Assembly (NCBI GenBank): GCA_900318335.1
Contig: ONKF01000022.1
Span: 1-40,391, forward strand
DNA length: 40,391 nucleotides
Reading direction: 5' to 3'
Source: an uncultured Prevotellaceae bacterium
Lineage (GTDB): Bacteria; Bacteroidota; Bacteroidia; Bacteroidales; Muribaculaceae
The notes under the pieces were generated by a model, which was given only the letters and a program-made list of their open reading frames with translations, made no database searches and had not been told where the DNA came from. This document shows, in pieces, positions 24,501 through 32,214 of this stretch. Each line of letters opens with the position of its first letter. Positions within the stretch are counted from its first letter, which is position 1. Position numbers and translations under genes: made by a program.

Positions 24501-24898
24501 AATGGCTCTACCACCAATCCCGGATGCTCATGCAAGTAATCAATCTCATCCTTGTAGATACCCAGCATGTCGATCATACCAGGAGGCAGGTTGTTGATGT
24601 CCTGTAAAGGAGCATCACCCTCCATCAAGATTTGGACGGCACGGTCGTCACCAGCAACAACAAGGTAGGTGGTCGATGTGTTAAAGATGTAATAAACAGG
24701 CTGGTTGATTTTCGAATTGCCCATCTCGGCCTTGAGCAGGACAGGATTGAGCGCCGACGGAGACATAACCATGCCAGGATACATTTTGTTAGCTAAATGG
24801 TTTTTAGCTATTTTCAGTGCTGTTGCATAGTCCACAGGGGCAGCAGACACTGACATTGCCATTAGAATGGCAATCATTGAAAGAATAATTTTTTTCAT
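21536..24898 (-). CDS. Secreted C10 (streptopain-type) cysteine peptidase with Ig-like repeats and dockerin-like end
   Basis: The 1120-aa protein starts at ATG 24896-24898 (MKKIILSMIAILMAMSVSAA, a signal peptide); the longer frame adds 23 codons of promoter sequence. Residues about 21-140 are the C10 propeptide (YYIFNTSTTYLVVAGDD). The catalytic domain holds Cys180 in TGCPATSASM and His333 in GGHAFNVDGY, close to SpeB numbering, with VNWGWSGSGNN after it. Residues 393-786 are four Ig-like repeats of about 99 aa. A fibronectin-like region (PVMLPADESAINLTKFRADW) follows, and the end (1040-1120) has two calcium-loop motifs, DVNHDGVVSITD and DVSQDGVVDIKD, with CPIC between them. It should be exported and self-processed. 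The second C10 gene 1.9 kb upstream has the same ending. Confidence 0.9.
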   Translation of the reverse strand: MKKIILSMIAILMAMSVSAAPVDYATALKIAKNHLANKMYPGMVMSPSALNPVLLKAEMGNSKINQPVYYIFNTSTTYLVVAGDDRAVQILMEGDAPLQDINNLPPGMIDMLGIYKDEIDYLHEHPGLVVEPLPTPQNTPKLKAVTISPLLTALWDQDAPFWNLCKFTYSGTTYQCYTGCPATSASMVLYYWKFPASVDALPAYTATLDLSYYNSVNYTYPALAATAFDWNNMKDSYSSYNTAQGNAVATLMRYVGQAENMMYGTASAGGSGIYVSENYRIADMFKLFGYKSTARNAQKSSYTDANWAALIQGELIAGRPLVYCAVSSSEGGHAFNVDGYRDSDNKYHVNWGWSGSGNNWFVMNSFSDGSGTFNQSQQAIVGVEPSDVPTVTPVLTVNPTSLEFTGCSTGETYTKTFTVSGTDMLGDVTITSNSSTFTVSPTTLTKEQAEAGATVTVTYKPTSSGTRTATITVSSLMAENKTVSLTGTATTTPKITANPTTLDMSTAVGSTVTQTFTVSGTNLTGNVYLSCSGQGFTINKTNISKTAAATGAEVTVTYKPTTSGTHSGTVTLTSAGAESVTVTLNGTAVGSPTIVANPTSLSFNTTVGQPVTKTFNVSATDLTGNVYLAVTGTGFSINKTNITKDAALAGTTVTVTYNPTTGGSSTGVVTLTSAGAQSVNVSLSGVAGTVPTLSANPTSLNFATTVGTPVTKSFVLNAANLEGNVTLAVQGNEFTIDKTSIIPGAANGSYINVTYTPTAFGTHTGTVTITSPNVPTVTVALNGQADLVKYAPVMLPADESAINLTKFRADWTDQTPIENIQSYTLEVSSKSEPLPEPELIATLSGTSYSGSGYYAVNLTAPWSGLNTRGHLSEIIYFRNNYDGDGSYGYIAYTVPAGYENATFTMKITSGTSATEAVGNLTVSTPQTAGTTHYFNPSETYSWVVTASSGDQIMITTPDAQYSPDIALIEVYAGDATVAKLRANESGDATYRLITGITDRFYTVNDLTAAGTFLYKVKAIYLDGTESEWSNIEQVTLFENGHGYALGDVNHDGVVSITDMTALIDGLLAGDTSLCPICSDVSQDGVVDIKDVTAIIDFLLVGEPATYNVAKIFNRRYISGR
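22541..23722 (-). repeat. Four in-frame ~297-bp repeats in the first C10 gene
   Basis: Residues 393-489, 492-588, 591-687 and 690-786 repeat the same Ig-like (SPD-2/ASPM-like) module, each with ANPT-L....VG....TF.V...L.GNV, then VTVTY.PT..GT..G.VT. Copies 2-4 are the closest. The equal spacing allows gain or loss of one module by recombination without breaking the frame. Confidence 0.85.
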
Positions 24899-24953
24899 AG
24901 ATAATAAATTAATTATGATAAACAGATTTATTCCATGTATTAAAAAGTTGCTG

Positions 24954-24961
24954 CAAATATA
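24954..24961 (-). promoter_or_regulatory. -7 element of the first C10 gene
   Basis: The minus strand reads TATATTTG, 55 bp before the chosen start. It lies inside the longer frame that begins at 24967, which supports the shorter protein. Confidence 0.5.
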
Positions 24962-25162
24962 CAACAATATTGTTTTTTATTCATGGTTTTCAAAACAATC
25001 TGAAAATAATTCGCGCGCTTTTTAAGAAAACTATCATTTTCAGTAAGGGTATTTTTAGCATTCTTTTCCTTCATTTTTATCCATTTATCATGAACATCAG
25101 ACAAAACAAGCGGGGTGTCACAAAATTCTAGCACATCCTCTTTTTGTAACATGCTGTAAAAC

Positions 25163-25206
25163 ACATAACAAAGCCTCTATTTTCCCAAGAGGAGGCTTTG
25201 TTATGT
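25163..25206. repeat. Long perfect hairpin
   Basis: ACATAACAAAGCCTC (25163-25177) pairs with GAGGCTTTGTTATGT (25192-25206), 15 bp with a 14-nt loop. It looks like an old terminator, but neither side has a good T-tract and no intact gene ends at it. Confidence 0.6.
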
Positions 25207-25501
25207 CAAAAAGTTTTGATAAAATCGTGACAATCAAATCTTTAAATAATATATCTACAAAGTTACACTTTCGTGAGCACATAAACAACCAATTGATTCT
25301 TTCTCCTAAAAGAATCGACAAAGATATTACTCCCGATGGCACTGACCGTCTGTTCAATGCGGTTCTTACGGTCTGGAAATGGAACGCACACACTCCTTGT
25401 ACTACAAGCGCGCGGTGTCCATGAAAAGCTTGCTGCCCACACATAAACATTAAAAATAGTTAAAACACGGATAGGAACAAGGAGCCTTTCACTATAAACA
25501 G

Positions 25502-25509
25502 TAAATTTG
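25502..25509 (+). promoter_or_regulatory. -7 element for the CxxC-protein gene
   Basis: TAAATTTG fits the consensus and would give a leader of about 90 nt before ATG 25606. No clear -33 element is seen. Confidence 0.4.
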
Positions 25510-25605
25510 CAAAATACCTATCTCACGCTCATGAGTGTCCCTTGGTTGAGACGCTCAATGTGGCTCAAGAATAGAATTGGACTATCAAATTAAATACTTG
25601 AAATT

Positions 25606-26451
25606 ATGAAAGATTTTTTTAGAATTATTACCTGTGTTATCGTTTTTTTATGCGTCGCCCTGACGGCAGACGCCAGTTGTCCTCGTTGCCATGGCAGCGG
25701 CAGGATCAAGACTTTTGCCTCGGCGTCGACCTATGGCGTTTCCCGCAAGCAGCAACAATGCCCCGTGTGTCGCCAGATGGTGCCCTTTGGCGAGACACAT
25801 TACGACACCTGCCCACAGTGTGGTGGCTCCGGCAATAGCAGCAAGGGGTCGGCAAGCAGTTCCTCGGCCAACGACAAATATCAAGAGCAGGCGTCTGAAC
25901 TCATGGCCTACCTTGATCCCGCCGAAATGGTGGCTTTAGAGAATCTGCTCAAGACACTCTACATGGGCCAGATGGTCATGAAGAAATGCGAAGCCTGTAA
26001 TGGATCAGGCCTCTGCCACGTGTGTGGCGGCTTTGTCAACACCAACCCCGACGCCATCGTCTGTGCCGCTTGTTCAGGAACAGGAAAGTGCATCGCCTGC
26101 TACGGAGCCGGCAATTTAGGAACCCAGTATGTCGACTGGACTGGCAGTGAACGCGAGCAGTTGATATCCCGAATAAAGTATTACTTTGACGAGGCGCTCA
26201 GGCGACAGAACGAGCAGCAGGAGGGATCATTTGATAGTGATCACATCAGCGAGACCACCGATTATAACGCCACCGAGCAAAATTACCGCGATACGCTTCC
26301 ATCGATTGATGATGAGGAATCTAATCATGTCGAGGGTGACTCATCAGAAGGACACAGCCGCTTCCCAATCCTTATGATTTTACTGGGTGGCTTCGCCATT
26401 GTAGGCCTACTGGCCTATCTACGCCACAAAAAGGGGTCCCACCGACGATAA
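25606..26451 (+). CDS. Exported protein with seven CxxC pairs and a C-terminal membrane anchor
   Basis: The 281-aa protein begins with a signal peptide (MKDFFRIITCVIVFLCVALTADA). It then shows CxxC pairs at 25/28, 52/55, 69/72, 128/131, 137/140, 153/156 and 162/165, several as CxxCxGxG (CPRCHGSG, CPQCGGSG, CEACNGSG, CAACSGTG), as in the DnaJ zinc-finger domain. A Ser-rich spacer and a helix (about 93-125) split the pairs into two groups. Residues 253-272 are a membrane helix followed by RHKKGSHRR, so the Cys-rich part should face the periplasm. There is no J domain. Whether it binds zinc, another metal or a thiol partner outside the cytoplasm is unknown. It stands alone between the two C10 peptidase genes. 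Confidence 0.75.
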   Translation: MKDFFRIITCVIVFLCVALTADASCPRCHGSGRIKTFASASTYGVSRKQQQCPVCRQMVPFGETHYDTCPQCGGSGNSSKGSASSSSANDKYQEQASELMAYLDPAEMVALENLLKTLYMGQMVMKKCEACNGSGLCHVCGGFVNTNPDAIVCAACSGTGKCIACYGAGNLGTQYVDWTGSEREQLISRIKYYFDEALRRQNEQQEGSFDSDHISETTDYNATEQNYRDTLPSIDDEESNHVEGDSSEGHSRFPILMILLGGFAIVGLLAYLRHKKGSHRR

Positions 26452-26458
26452 TAACGAC

Positions 26459-26697
26459 ATGATTAAGGGTGCTGACGGTATCTACCGTTTGAGCAAGGTG
26501 AGGGTACCGACATCAGGTTCAAGGTCGTTCAAGAACACACCTATACCCATTCATGGCCCGCTGACGACTTCACCATTGGCGTTTACAATACTGGCGCCTT
26601 AAACTATGATATCATATTCAATCCCTATAATAACGACGAAGACAAGATTGCCGTCGATATTACCGAGATATTCAAAGTGAGCAACCTATTGAACTGA
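26459..26697 (+). pseudogene. Frameshifted remnant of an unknown gene
   Basis: ATG 26459 opens MIKGADGIYRLSK. About 40 bp on, the coding sense moves to another frame reading EGTDIRFKVVQEHTYTHSWP, then ADDFTIGVYNTGALNYDIIF, and ends at TGA 26695-26697 with IFKVSNLLN. Both parts are protein-like and fit one beta-sandwich-type C-terminal domain, so one or two bases are probably missing near 26498-26502. The 5' part of the parent gene is absent. The family is not recognised. Confidence 0.5.
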
Positions 26698-26722
26698 TTC
26701 TTTTATAGAGTCCTAATAAGAA

Positions 26723-26752
26723 GAGGATGTGCCATAGTTCTGGCACATCCTC
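26723..26752 (-). terminator. Terminator of the second C10 gene
   Basis: GAGGATGTGCCA (26723-26734) pairs with TGGCACATCCTC (26741-26752) around a 6-nt loop. On the minus strand it is followed by TTCTTATT. It lies 38 bp past the stop. Confidence 0.75.
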
Positions 26753-26790
26753 CAATTAATTTAGGGTTTATCTATAATTCCAGTCAATCA

Positions 26791-29700
26791 TTAGAACTTA
26801 AGGGGAAGGAACCCGTTTACCATTCTAAGATTTGCAGGCTGACCAGCGAGCAGAATGTCGATAAGGGTAGTAACATCATTGATGTTGATAGCGCCATTCT
26901 GATCCACATCGGAGCAAATCGGGCAGAGGGTAGTATTCTCGTCCAGCAGACCATCGATGAGTTCGGTCATGTCGGTAACAGATACCACACCATCGTGGTT
27001 GACATCGCCCAGAGCATAGCCGTGGCCGTTCTCGAACAGGGTTACCTCCTCGATGTTACTCCAAGCGCTGGAGGTGCCGTCGTTATACAGAGCCTTAACC
27101 CTGTAGAGGAAGGTGCCACCCTCGGTCAGATTCTCAACGGTGTAGTACATGTCGGTGATATCCGTGATCAAGCGGTAGTCAGCACCGCCAGTCTCGGTAG
27201 CCATCTTCAGCGCGTTAGCGTTAGCGGCATTCAGGTCACCAGCATAGACCTTAATGCCCCTCAATGCGAAGTAGTTGGCCGTGCCAGCAATGGTCACCTT
27301 GTCACTTGCAGCGCAGTTGAGCACGGCAGTGTAAGTCGTGAAGTCATCGGTTGCCAGGGTGAAATTCTGTGAATCACTGCCAGTCGAAATGCTCATCTGG
27401 GCAGTGCCATAGTTGCTGGAGTAGTAAGAGTAGGTTTCGACTACGACGGTCACCTTGTCATAACCAGTGAGGTCATAGGTGGGCGAAACGAACGAGCCCT
27501 CTTCTCCAGAAATGACGTAGCCGTTATTTACCCACAGATAGTTGTTAACAGTCCATCCAGCAGGAACATACTGAGCATAGTTGGCAATCTGGTTAGGCAG
27601 CTGGTTGTCCTCGGTTACAGCAGTAACGTTGCTGAAGTCGATGTTTGCGAGCTCCTGTACCTCGGGGATTTCGGGCTTGGCACTAACCTCGAGGGTATAA
27701 CTTGCCACATTGCCGGCTTCAATCTCATGGGTCCAATCAGCGCGGAACTTGTTGATATTGATATACTCCTCCTTGGCGGGCAGCATCACGGGATTAGGAT
27801 AGATGCTCTCACTGAGGGTTACCTGCTTCTCGTTGCTGGCGGCAACACCATTATTGATGTAGTTGGCCTCAACATAGAAGTTGTAGGTGGCACCGGGGTT
27901 GAGATCCTTAACGGTGTAGCTCTTGTCGGTGATACCGGTGATGACACGATAAGAAGCGTCGCCGGTCTCCGAAGCCTTGAACTGTGCGCGGGTGTATTCA
28001 CCGGCATAAACCTTCATGTATCTCATGTCGGGCATACCGCTTGCAGTGAGCTTCACATAGTCGCTGCTGGCGCAATCCACAACGAGGGTGTACCATGCGA
28101 ATGAGGCATTGCTGGGGAGAGTGACGGTCTTGCTGCCTACACTGGTGGCCACAGTGAGGGTATTGCTACTCTGATAGGGCTCAGAATAGATCATAACAGT
28201 CACCTTGTCATAACCCGAGAGGTCGTATGTCCTGGTCTGAACATAGCCACCAGAGCTCAAGTAGGATGCGCTATTGGAGCTATAATATTGCAGACCGTTT
28301 GCAGTCCAACCGGAGGGCACATTATTTGACGAGGTCCAATCAACAGAATCGAGCAGGGCAACTGCGGGTTTGAATGGCTGGTCGCTCACATAGAGAGTGT
28401 AGCTCTGTACATTCTCGGCAGGAGTCTCATCGGTCCAGGTAGCGGTGAACGAGGTGTTGGTGACATTGCTGGCTTCGAGCATTACGGGAGCACAAGTCTC
28501 GATGTCGGCGTTACCGTTGATCTTTACCGTCACGCTTTCGGCATCAGCGCTGGTCAGGGTGACAGTTGCCTCATGGCTACCATGTACCGAAGGACTATAA
28601 GTTACAGTAACGTCCACACCATTCTCGGCCTGGGCTGCACTGATGCTGGTAGTGCTCAGCGAGAAGGCATTGTTGCCACTAATGCTCAGGTTCACATTAC
28701 CAGTGAGGTTGGCACCGGTAACTTTGAAGGTAGCGGTTGTGGGAACGCCCACCAGGGTGTTCATCGTGAGCGTGGTGGGGTTAGCAGTGATTCTGGGATC
28801 GGTAAGAGCACCAGCGGGAGGCTCAATACCGATAATCATAGCCTCGCCATAGTTGAAGACGTAAGAACCTGCCTGACCGGTTGCACCAGTAGCGGTGGTG
28901 AAGTTGTGCAGTGTGCAATAGCCGTTGCTGTCACCACTCCAGCCCCAGTTCACATAATACTGACCGCTGGCATTTACACCAAACACATTGAAGGCGTGAC
29001 CAGAAAGCTGGTAACCACTGTAGTCATAAGCCAGATACTCGATGGGGCGGCCGTTTTGCAACTCGTTCAGCATAAATGCGTTCCACTCTTCATCGGTGTA
29101 TTGCTGAGGACCATTGGTATAGCCGCTCCAACCACCTCCTTGAAGCTCAGTGAGCAAGAGGTACTCGGCATCGGTGTAACCCATATTGAGGCAACCCTGG
29201 TAGATTTCGGGGTCGTTAGCACCACTGGCACTGGTGCTATACTGATAATCGGGAATAGCCTGGCCAGCATAACGCATCAGCCATGCAACGGCGTTGGCCT
29301 GAGCAGTTGTGTAGGAGTAGTTGCTGGGACCGGTATACTCGTCGATGATGTTTGCCCAGTCGGCTTGACGTTCGGGCAGAGCCGCAGCCGAGAGGCCGCC
29401 AGTATTGGAGAGGGCTGCTACTGCAGGATAGGTCTCGGGCCATTTCCACTTGTAGTAGCACATTGCCAACGAAGTGGCCGGGCAACCGGTGACAGCATGA
29501 TAGCTGCCGCTGGTGGGGCACTGGTTATTATAAGGTTCACTCTGGTCCCAATTAGCGGTTACCAGCGGTGCAACGGGTGTGGTAGCAAACTTAGGAAGCT
29601 TCGCCGGTGCCAAGGTGCCAGCCTTGAGACCGTCAATCTGATATTTGTACTTGTTGAGCAACCACTGCATGGCGGGAGGAATGTTATTCATGTCAAGCGC

Positions 29701-29991
29701 ACCTTCCTCACCGTACATCAGAATCTGAGGTGCCAGGTCATCACCGGCAACCACTACATAGGATTTAGCTGAATTGAAGATGTAGTAGTCAACAGCCGTG
29801 GGCTTAGCGACCGATTTCTCAGCCTTAACGAGCTGGAGATTGGAAACTGCAGAGGCTTTCAGATTACCAGCCTTTACCTGTTTTGCAAGAAACGAGTTGG
29901 CTGCAGCTTGTGCCTGCATGGGAGACACATCGGCGGCCGACATTTGTAGAGCCGTAAAAACGACTGCGAGAAGAAATAGAATTTTTTTCAT
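26791..29991 (-). CDS. Secreted C10 (streptopain-type) cysteine peptidase with dockerin-like end, second copy
   Basis: The 1066-aa protein has a signal peptide (MKKILFLLAVVFTALQMSAA) and a C10 propeptide (VDYYIFNSAKSYVVVAGDD). The catalytic domain holds Cys170 in TGCPATSLAM and His332 in SGHAFNVFGV, with VNWGWSGDSNG. One Ig-like module (about 398-495) follows, where the other peptidase has four. Then come two fibronectin-like regions, each with an inserted jelly-roll-like part (SSGGYVQTRTYDLSGYDKV; GSFVSPTYDLTGYDKVTVVV). The end (989-1066) has DVNHDGVVSVTD, CPIC and DVDQNGAININD. Related Bacteroides and Prevotella enzymes degrade host or dietary proteins; the actual substrate is unknown. Confidence 0.9.
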   Translation of the reverse strand: MKKILFLLAVVFTALQMSAADVSPMQAQAAANSFLAKQVKAGNLKASAVSNLQLVKAEKSVAKPTAVDYYIFNSAKSYVVVAGDDLAPQILMYGEEGALDMNNIPPAMQWLLNKYKYQIDGLKAGTLAPAKLPKFATTPVAPLVTANWDQSEPYNNQCPTSGSYHAVTGCPATSLAMCYYKWKWPETYPAVAALSNTGGLSAAALPERQADWANIIDEYTGPSNYSYTTAQANAVAWLMRYAGQAIPDYQYSTSASGANDPEIYQGCLNMGYTDAEYLLLTELQGGGWSGYTNGPQQYTDEEWNAFMLNELQNGRPIEYLAYDYSGYQLSGHAFNVFGVNASGQYYVNWGWSGDSNGYCTLHNFTTATGATGQAGSYVFNYGEAMIIGIEPPAGALTDPRITANPTTLTMNTLVGVPTTATFKVTGANLTGNVNLSISGNNAFSLSTTSISAAQAENGVDVTVTYSPSVHGSHEATVTLTSADAESVTVKINGNADIETCAPVMLEASNVTNTSFTATWTDETPAENVQSYTLYVSDQPFKPAVALLDSVDWTSSNNVPSGWTANGLQYYSSNSASYLSSGGYVQTRTYDLSGYDKVTVMIYSEPYQSSNTLTVATSVGSKTVTLPSNASFAWYTLVVDCASSDYVKLTASGMPDMRYMKVYAGEYTRAQFKASETGDASYRVITGITDKSYTVKDLNPGATYNFYVEANYINNGVAASNEKQVTLSESIYPNPVMLPAKEEYININKFRADWTHEIEAGNVASYTLEVSAKPEIPEVQELANIDFSNVTAVTEDNQLPNQIANYAQYVPAGWTVNNYLWVNNGYVISGEEGSFVSPTYDLTGYDKVTVVVETYSYYSSNYGTAQMSISTGSDSQNFTLATDDFTTYTAVLNCAASDKVTIAGTANYFALRGIKVYAGDLNAANANALKMATETGGADYRLITDITDMYYTVENLTEGGTFLYRVKALYNDGTSSAWSNIEEVTLFENGHGYALGDVNHDGVVSVTDMTELIDGLLDENTTLCPICSDVDQNGAININDVTTLIDILLAGQPANLRMVNGFLPLKF

Positions 29992-30372
29992 ATAAGTAAA
30001 AATTTAAAACAGTAAAATAATATTTCGGTTTGTTTAAGGCAATAACGCTGCAAGTGGCACATAAATATTCAAATCTTTTATCACATCCCGCCATCAGCAA
30101 GTGATTGGGAAAGGCATCTATGGATAATAGACTTAATCGTATGTAAAGAACCCGGCGGGCCGACAAGTTACATCAACTCACTATCTAAGTGAGAGTTAGC
30201 ACTTTTCACTAATATAGTCTGACCGACAGTTGCAGCCGTTACTCACATTGCCACTAATGCGGCAACCATACATTGCAATAATTTTTCATATTATAAGAAT
30301 ATGTATTATTTTTTAGGTAATGTTTGGCGTTAGTTAATGTTGAGCTAATGCCTATTTAATTGTTTTTACACG

Positions 30373-30405
30373 CAAAATTATATAAAATTATCGTTATATT
30401 CCAAA
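30373..30405 (-). promoter_or_regulatory. Candidate leftward promoter far upstream of the second C10 gene
   Basis: The minus strand reads TTTG (complement of 30402-30405), a 21-bp spacer and TAATTTTG (complement of 30373-30380). This is the only good match to the consensus on this strand in the gap. Confidence 0.45.
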
Positions 30406-30559
30406 TTTTTATTGGAATTTATCATTAGTTAACGAGACTATTTTCCACATGCGATATCACCACAATCGGGATTCGCTTAAATAATAAGGTGATTGGCAGA
30501 ACAAATGTGCCGTATAATAAAAATTAGTTAATAACCGTGGCTCAATGCGAGGTTTTGAG

Positions 30560-30567
30560 TACTTTTG
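30560..30567 (+). promoter_or_regulatory. -7 element of the CDF operon
   Basis: TACTTTTG fits the consensus and ends 12 bp before ATG 30580, so the mRNA would be almost leaderless. The TTG inside it (30565) is therefore not the start. Confidence 0.5.
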
Positions 30568-30579
30568 TGCCCACGGACA

Positions 30580-31533
30580 ATGAAAGCAGAGAAAGACATC
30601 AATCAACTGCGCAACCGCGTGGAGAAACGCTGTACCCTGGTGGGCATGACGAGCGACGTGTGCCTGTCGGCACTGAAGATTGCCACTGGCATCATCGGCC
30701 ACTCGAGCGCCATCCTGGCCGACGGTATCCACTCCATCGGCGACACTGTGACCGACGCCCTGGTCTATGCCATGGTACGCCTGTCGGGCAAGGGTGTTGA
30801 CGACCGTTACCGTTACGGCAGGGGCAAGTATGAAACGCTGGCGGCCTTCCTGATCAGCGTCATCCTGGTGGTTGTGGCTCTGGGGCTGATGGTGGATGGC
30901 GTCAAGGACGTGTGGGCGGCATGGCACGGCGACACGTTAGAGCGTCCCCACAACATCGCCCTTATCGTGGGAATCATCGCCGTCGTGGCCAAGGAAGGTC
31001 TGTATCACTACACCCGCATCAAGGGGCGCCAGACGGGTAGCACAGCCCTCAAGGCCTATGCCTGGCACCACCGAGCCGACGCCCTATCGACCGCTGCGAC
31101 TCTACTGGGTGTGGCAGGTGCCATGTTCCTGGGCGAATCGTGGCGCGTGCTCGATCCGTTGGCAGCCATCGCCGTGAGTGTGCTGATTCTCGTGCTCGCC
31201 TACCGCATGGGACGGCCCGCTGTCGAGGAACTGCTTGAAGTCTCCCTACCCCAAGAAGAGCAGGAGAAAATCACTGCCATCGTCAACGGGACTCCCGGGG
31301 TGAAAGCATTTCACAACCTGCGCACCCGCCGCAATGGCAGCTTGCGCGTGGTGGACATTCACATCAAGGTGGATGGCGACTTGAGCGTTAACGAGTCCCA
31401 CGACATCACCCGCACCATCGAGCACGGACTGTCCGAGGCCCTAGGTGAGGTGATGACCAATATCCACGTCGAGCCCTACCACGGCCACAACCAATGCGAG
31501 AAAAAAGAACCCACAGTAAACCCTAAACTTTGA
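30580..31533 (+). CDS. Cation diffusion facilitator (metal efflux)
   Basis: The 317-aa protein has six predicted membrane segments and the CDF metal sites: SSAILADGIHSIGDTVTD (Asp48, His51, Asp55) in the second helix and HHRADALST (His163, Asp167) in the fifth. The C-terminal cytoplasmic domain (about 220-310; DIHIKVDGDLSVNESHDIT and HVEPY) is the usual regulatory fold. Members export Zn, Fe, Mn or similar divalent ions against protons. The metal cannot be assigned. An ABC ATPase frame follows after 7 bp. Confidence 0.9.
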   Translation: MKAEKDINQLRNRVEKRCTLVGMTSDVCLSALKIATGIIGHSSAILADGIHSIGDTVTDALVYAMVRLSGKGVDDRYRYGRGKYETLAAFLISVILVVVALGLMVDGVKDVWAAWHGDTLERPHNIALIVGIIAVVAKEGLYHYTRIKGRQTGSTALKAYAWHHRADALSTAATLLGVAGAMFLGESWRVLDPLAAIAVSVLILVLAYRMGRPAVEELLEVSLPQEEQEKITAIVNGTPGVKAFHNLRTRRNGSLRVVDIHIKVDGDLSVNESHDITRTIEHGLSEALGEVMTNIHVEPYHGHNQCEKKEPTVNPKL

Positions 31534-31540
31534 ATTCAAG

Positions 31541-32185
31541 TTGGAACTCATTGCATTACATAACACCCTGCCGCGCGTGTTTGCGGGCCACAACGGCATC
31601 CGCAGCGACGTGTGGCAACATGACATCACATTAGAAAAAGGCAAGCGCTATCTCATCAGTGCCGAGAGCGGCACCGGCAAGTCGTCGATGTGCAGTTACA
31701 TCTATGGCTACCGCCAGGATTATAGCGGCACCATCACCTTCGACGGGGTGGACGCCCGCTCGTTGACCGTTGCCCAGTGGTGTGACGTGCGCCAACGCCA
31801 CATTGCCTATCTGCCTCAGGACATGCGCCTGTTTGGCGAACTCACCGCAATGGAGAATATCGAACTCAAAAACCGACTCACCGGTTACAAGACCAGCGAG
31901 GAAATCCGACGCCTGTTCGAGATGCTTGGCATTGCCGACAAGCAGGACAGTCTGGTGTCTAAACTCTCCATCGGCCAGCAGCAGCGTGTCGCCATCATCC
32001 GCACCCTGTGCCAACCATGTGACTTCATCATGCTCGACGAACCCGTCAGCCACCTTGACGAGGAGAACAACCGCATCGTGGCACGTCTCGTGTGTGACGA
32101 GGCGCAGCGACAAGGTGCCGGCGTCATAGCCACCTCGGTGGGCAACCACCTGCAGATGGACGTGGACAAACTCCTGAACCTATAA
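31541..32185 (+). CDS. ABC transporter ATP-binding protein with degenerate motifs
   Basis: The frame gives 214 aa from TTG 31541. There is no in-frame ATG between the last upstream stop (31517) and residue 50, so a TTG start coupled to the CDF stop is most likely. Walker A reads AESGTGKSS (first Gly replaced by Ala), Q-loop LPQDMRLFGE, signature LSIGQQQRVAI (instead of LSGGQ) and Walker B FIMLDEPVSHLD. The switch-histidine region reads IATSVGNHL, so the usual His after the strand is missing. It resembles the LolD/MacB/FtsE group that pairs with FtsX-like permeases, which fits the next gene. ATP turnover may be slow or special. Confidence 0.85.
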   Translation: MELIALHNTLPRVFAGHNGIRSDVWQHDITLEKGKRYLISAESGTGKSSMCSYIYGYRQDYSGTITFDGVDARSLTVAQWCDVRQRHIAYLPQDMRLFGELTAMENIELKNRLTGYKTSEEIRRLFEMLGIADKQDSLVSKLSIGQQQRVAIIRTLCQPCDFIMLDEPVSHLDEENNRIVARLVCDEAQRQGAGVIATSVGNHLQMDVDKLLNL

Positions 32186-32214
32186 TATCAAAAACGTAAA
32201 TTCTAAACTGACTC

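Larger units (their letters stand above)
24899..25605. other. Gene-poor, AT-rich gap between the C10 gene and the CxxC gene
   Basis: The gap holds the C10 promoter on the left and a promoter of the next gene on the right. Between them, a leftward frame at 24940-25164 (MFYSMLQKEDVLEFCDTPLV..., Lys/Asn-rich) reads like protein but has no family that I recognise and overlaps the promoter, so it may be a remnant. Around 25346-25453 a rightward frame without a start ends MERTHSLYYKRAVSMKSLL and may be the tail of a lost gene. I see no RNA gene here. Confidence 0.4.
29992..30579. other. Long AT-rich gap: leader region of the second C10 gene and divergent CDF promoter
   Basis: No gene is visible. 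Structured parts are CTCACT...AGTGAG (about 30177-30193), GGCGTTAG...CTAATGCC (about 30327-30353) and ATTCCAA...TTGGAAT (30398-30418). If the promoter at 30373-30405 drives the peptidase, its mRNA has a leader of about 375 nt. The left part (29992-30060) has no better -7 element. Confidence 0.45.

Noticed and set aside
25203-25424. Rightward 73-codon frame MSKSFDKIVTIKSLNN...
   Set aside because: It starts inside a hairpin, has no family resemblance and no ribosome-binding or promoter support. It was kept only as part of the gap description.
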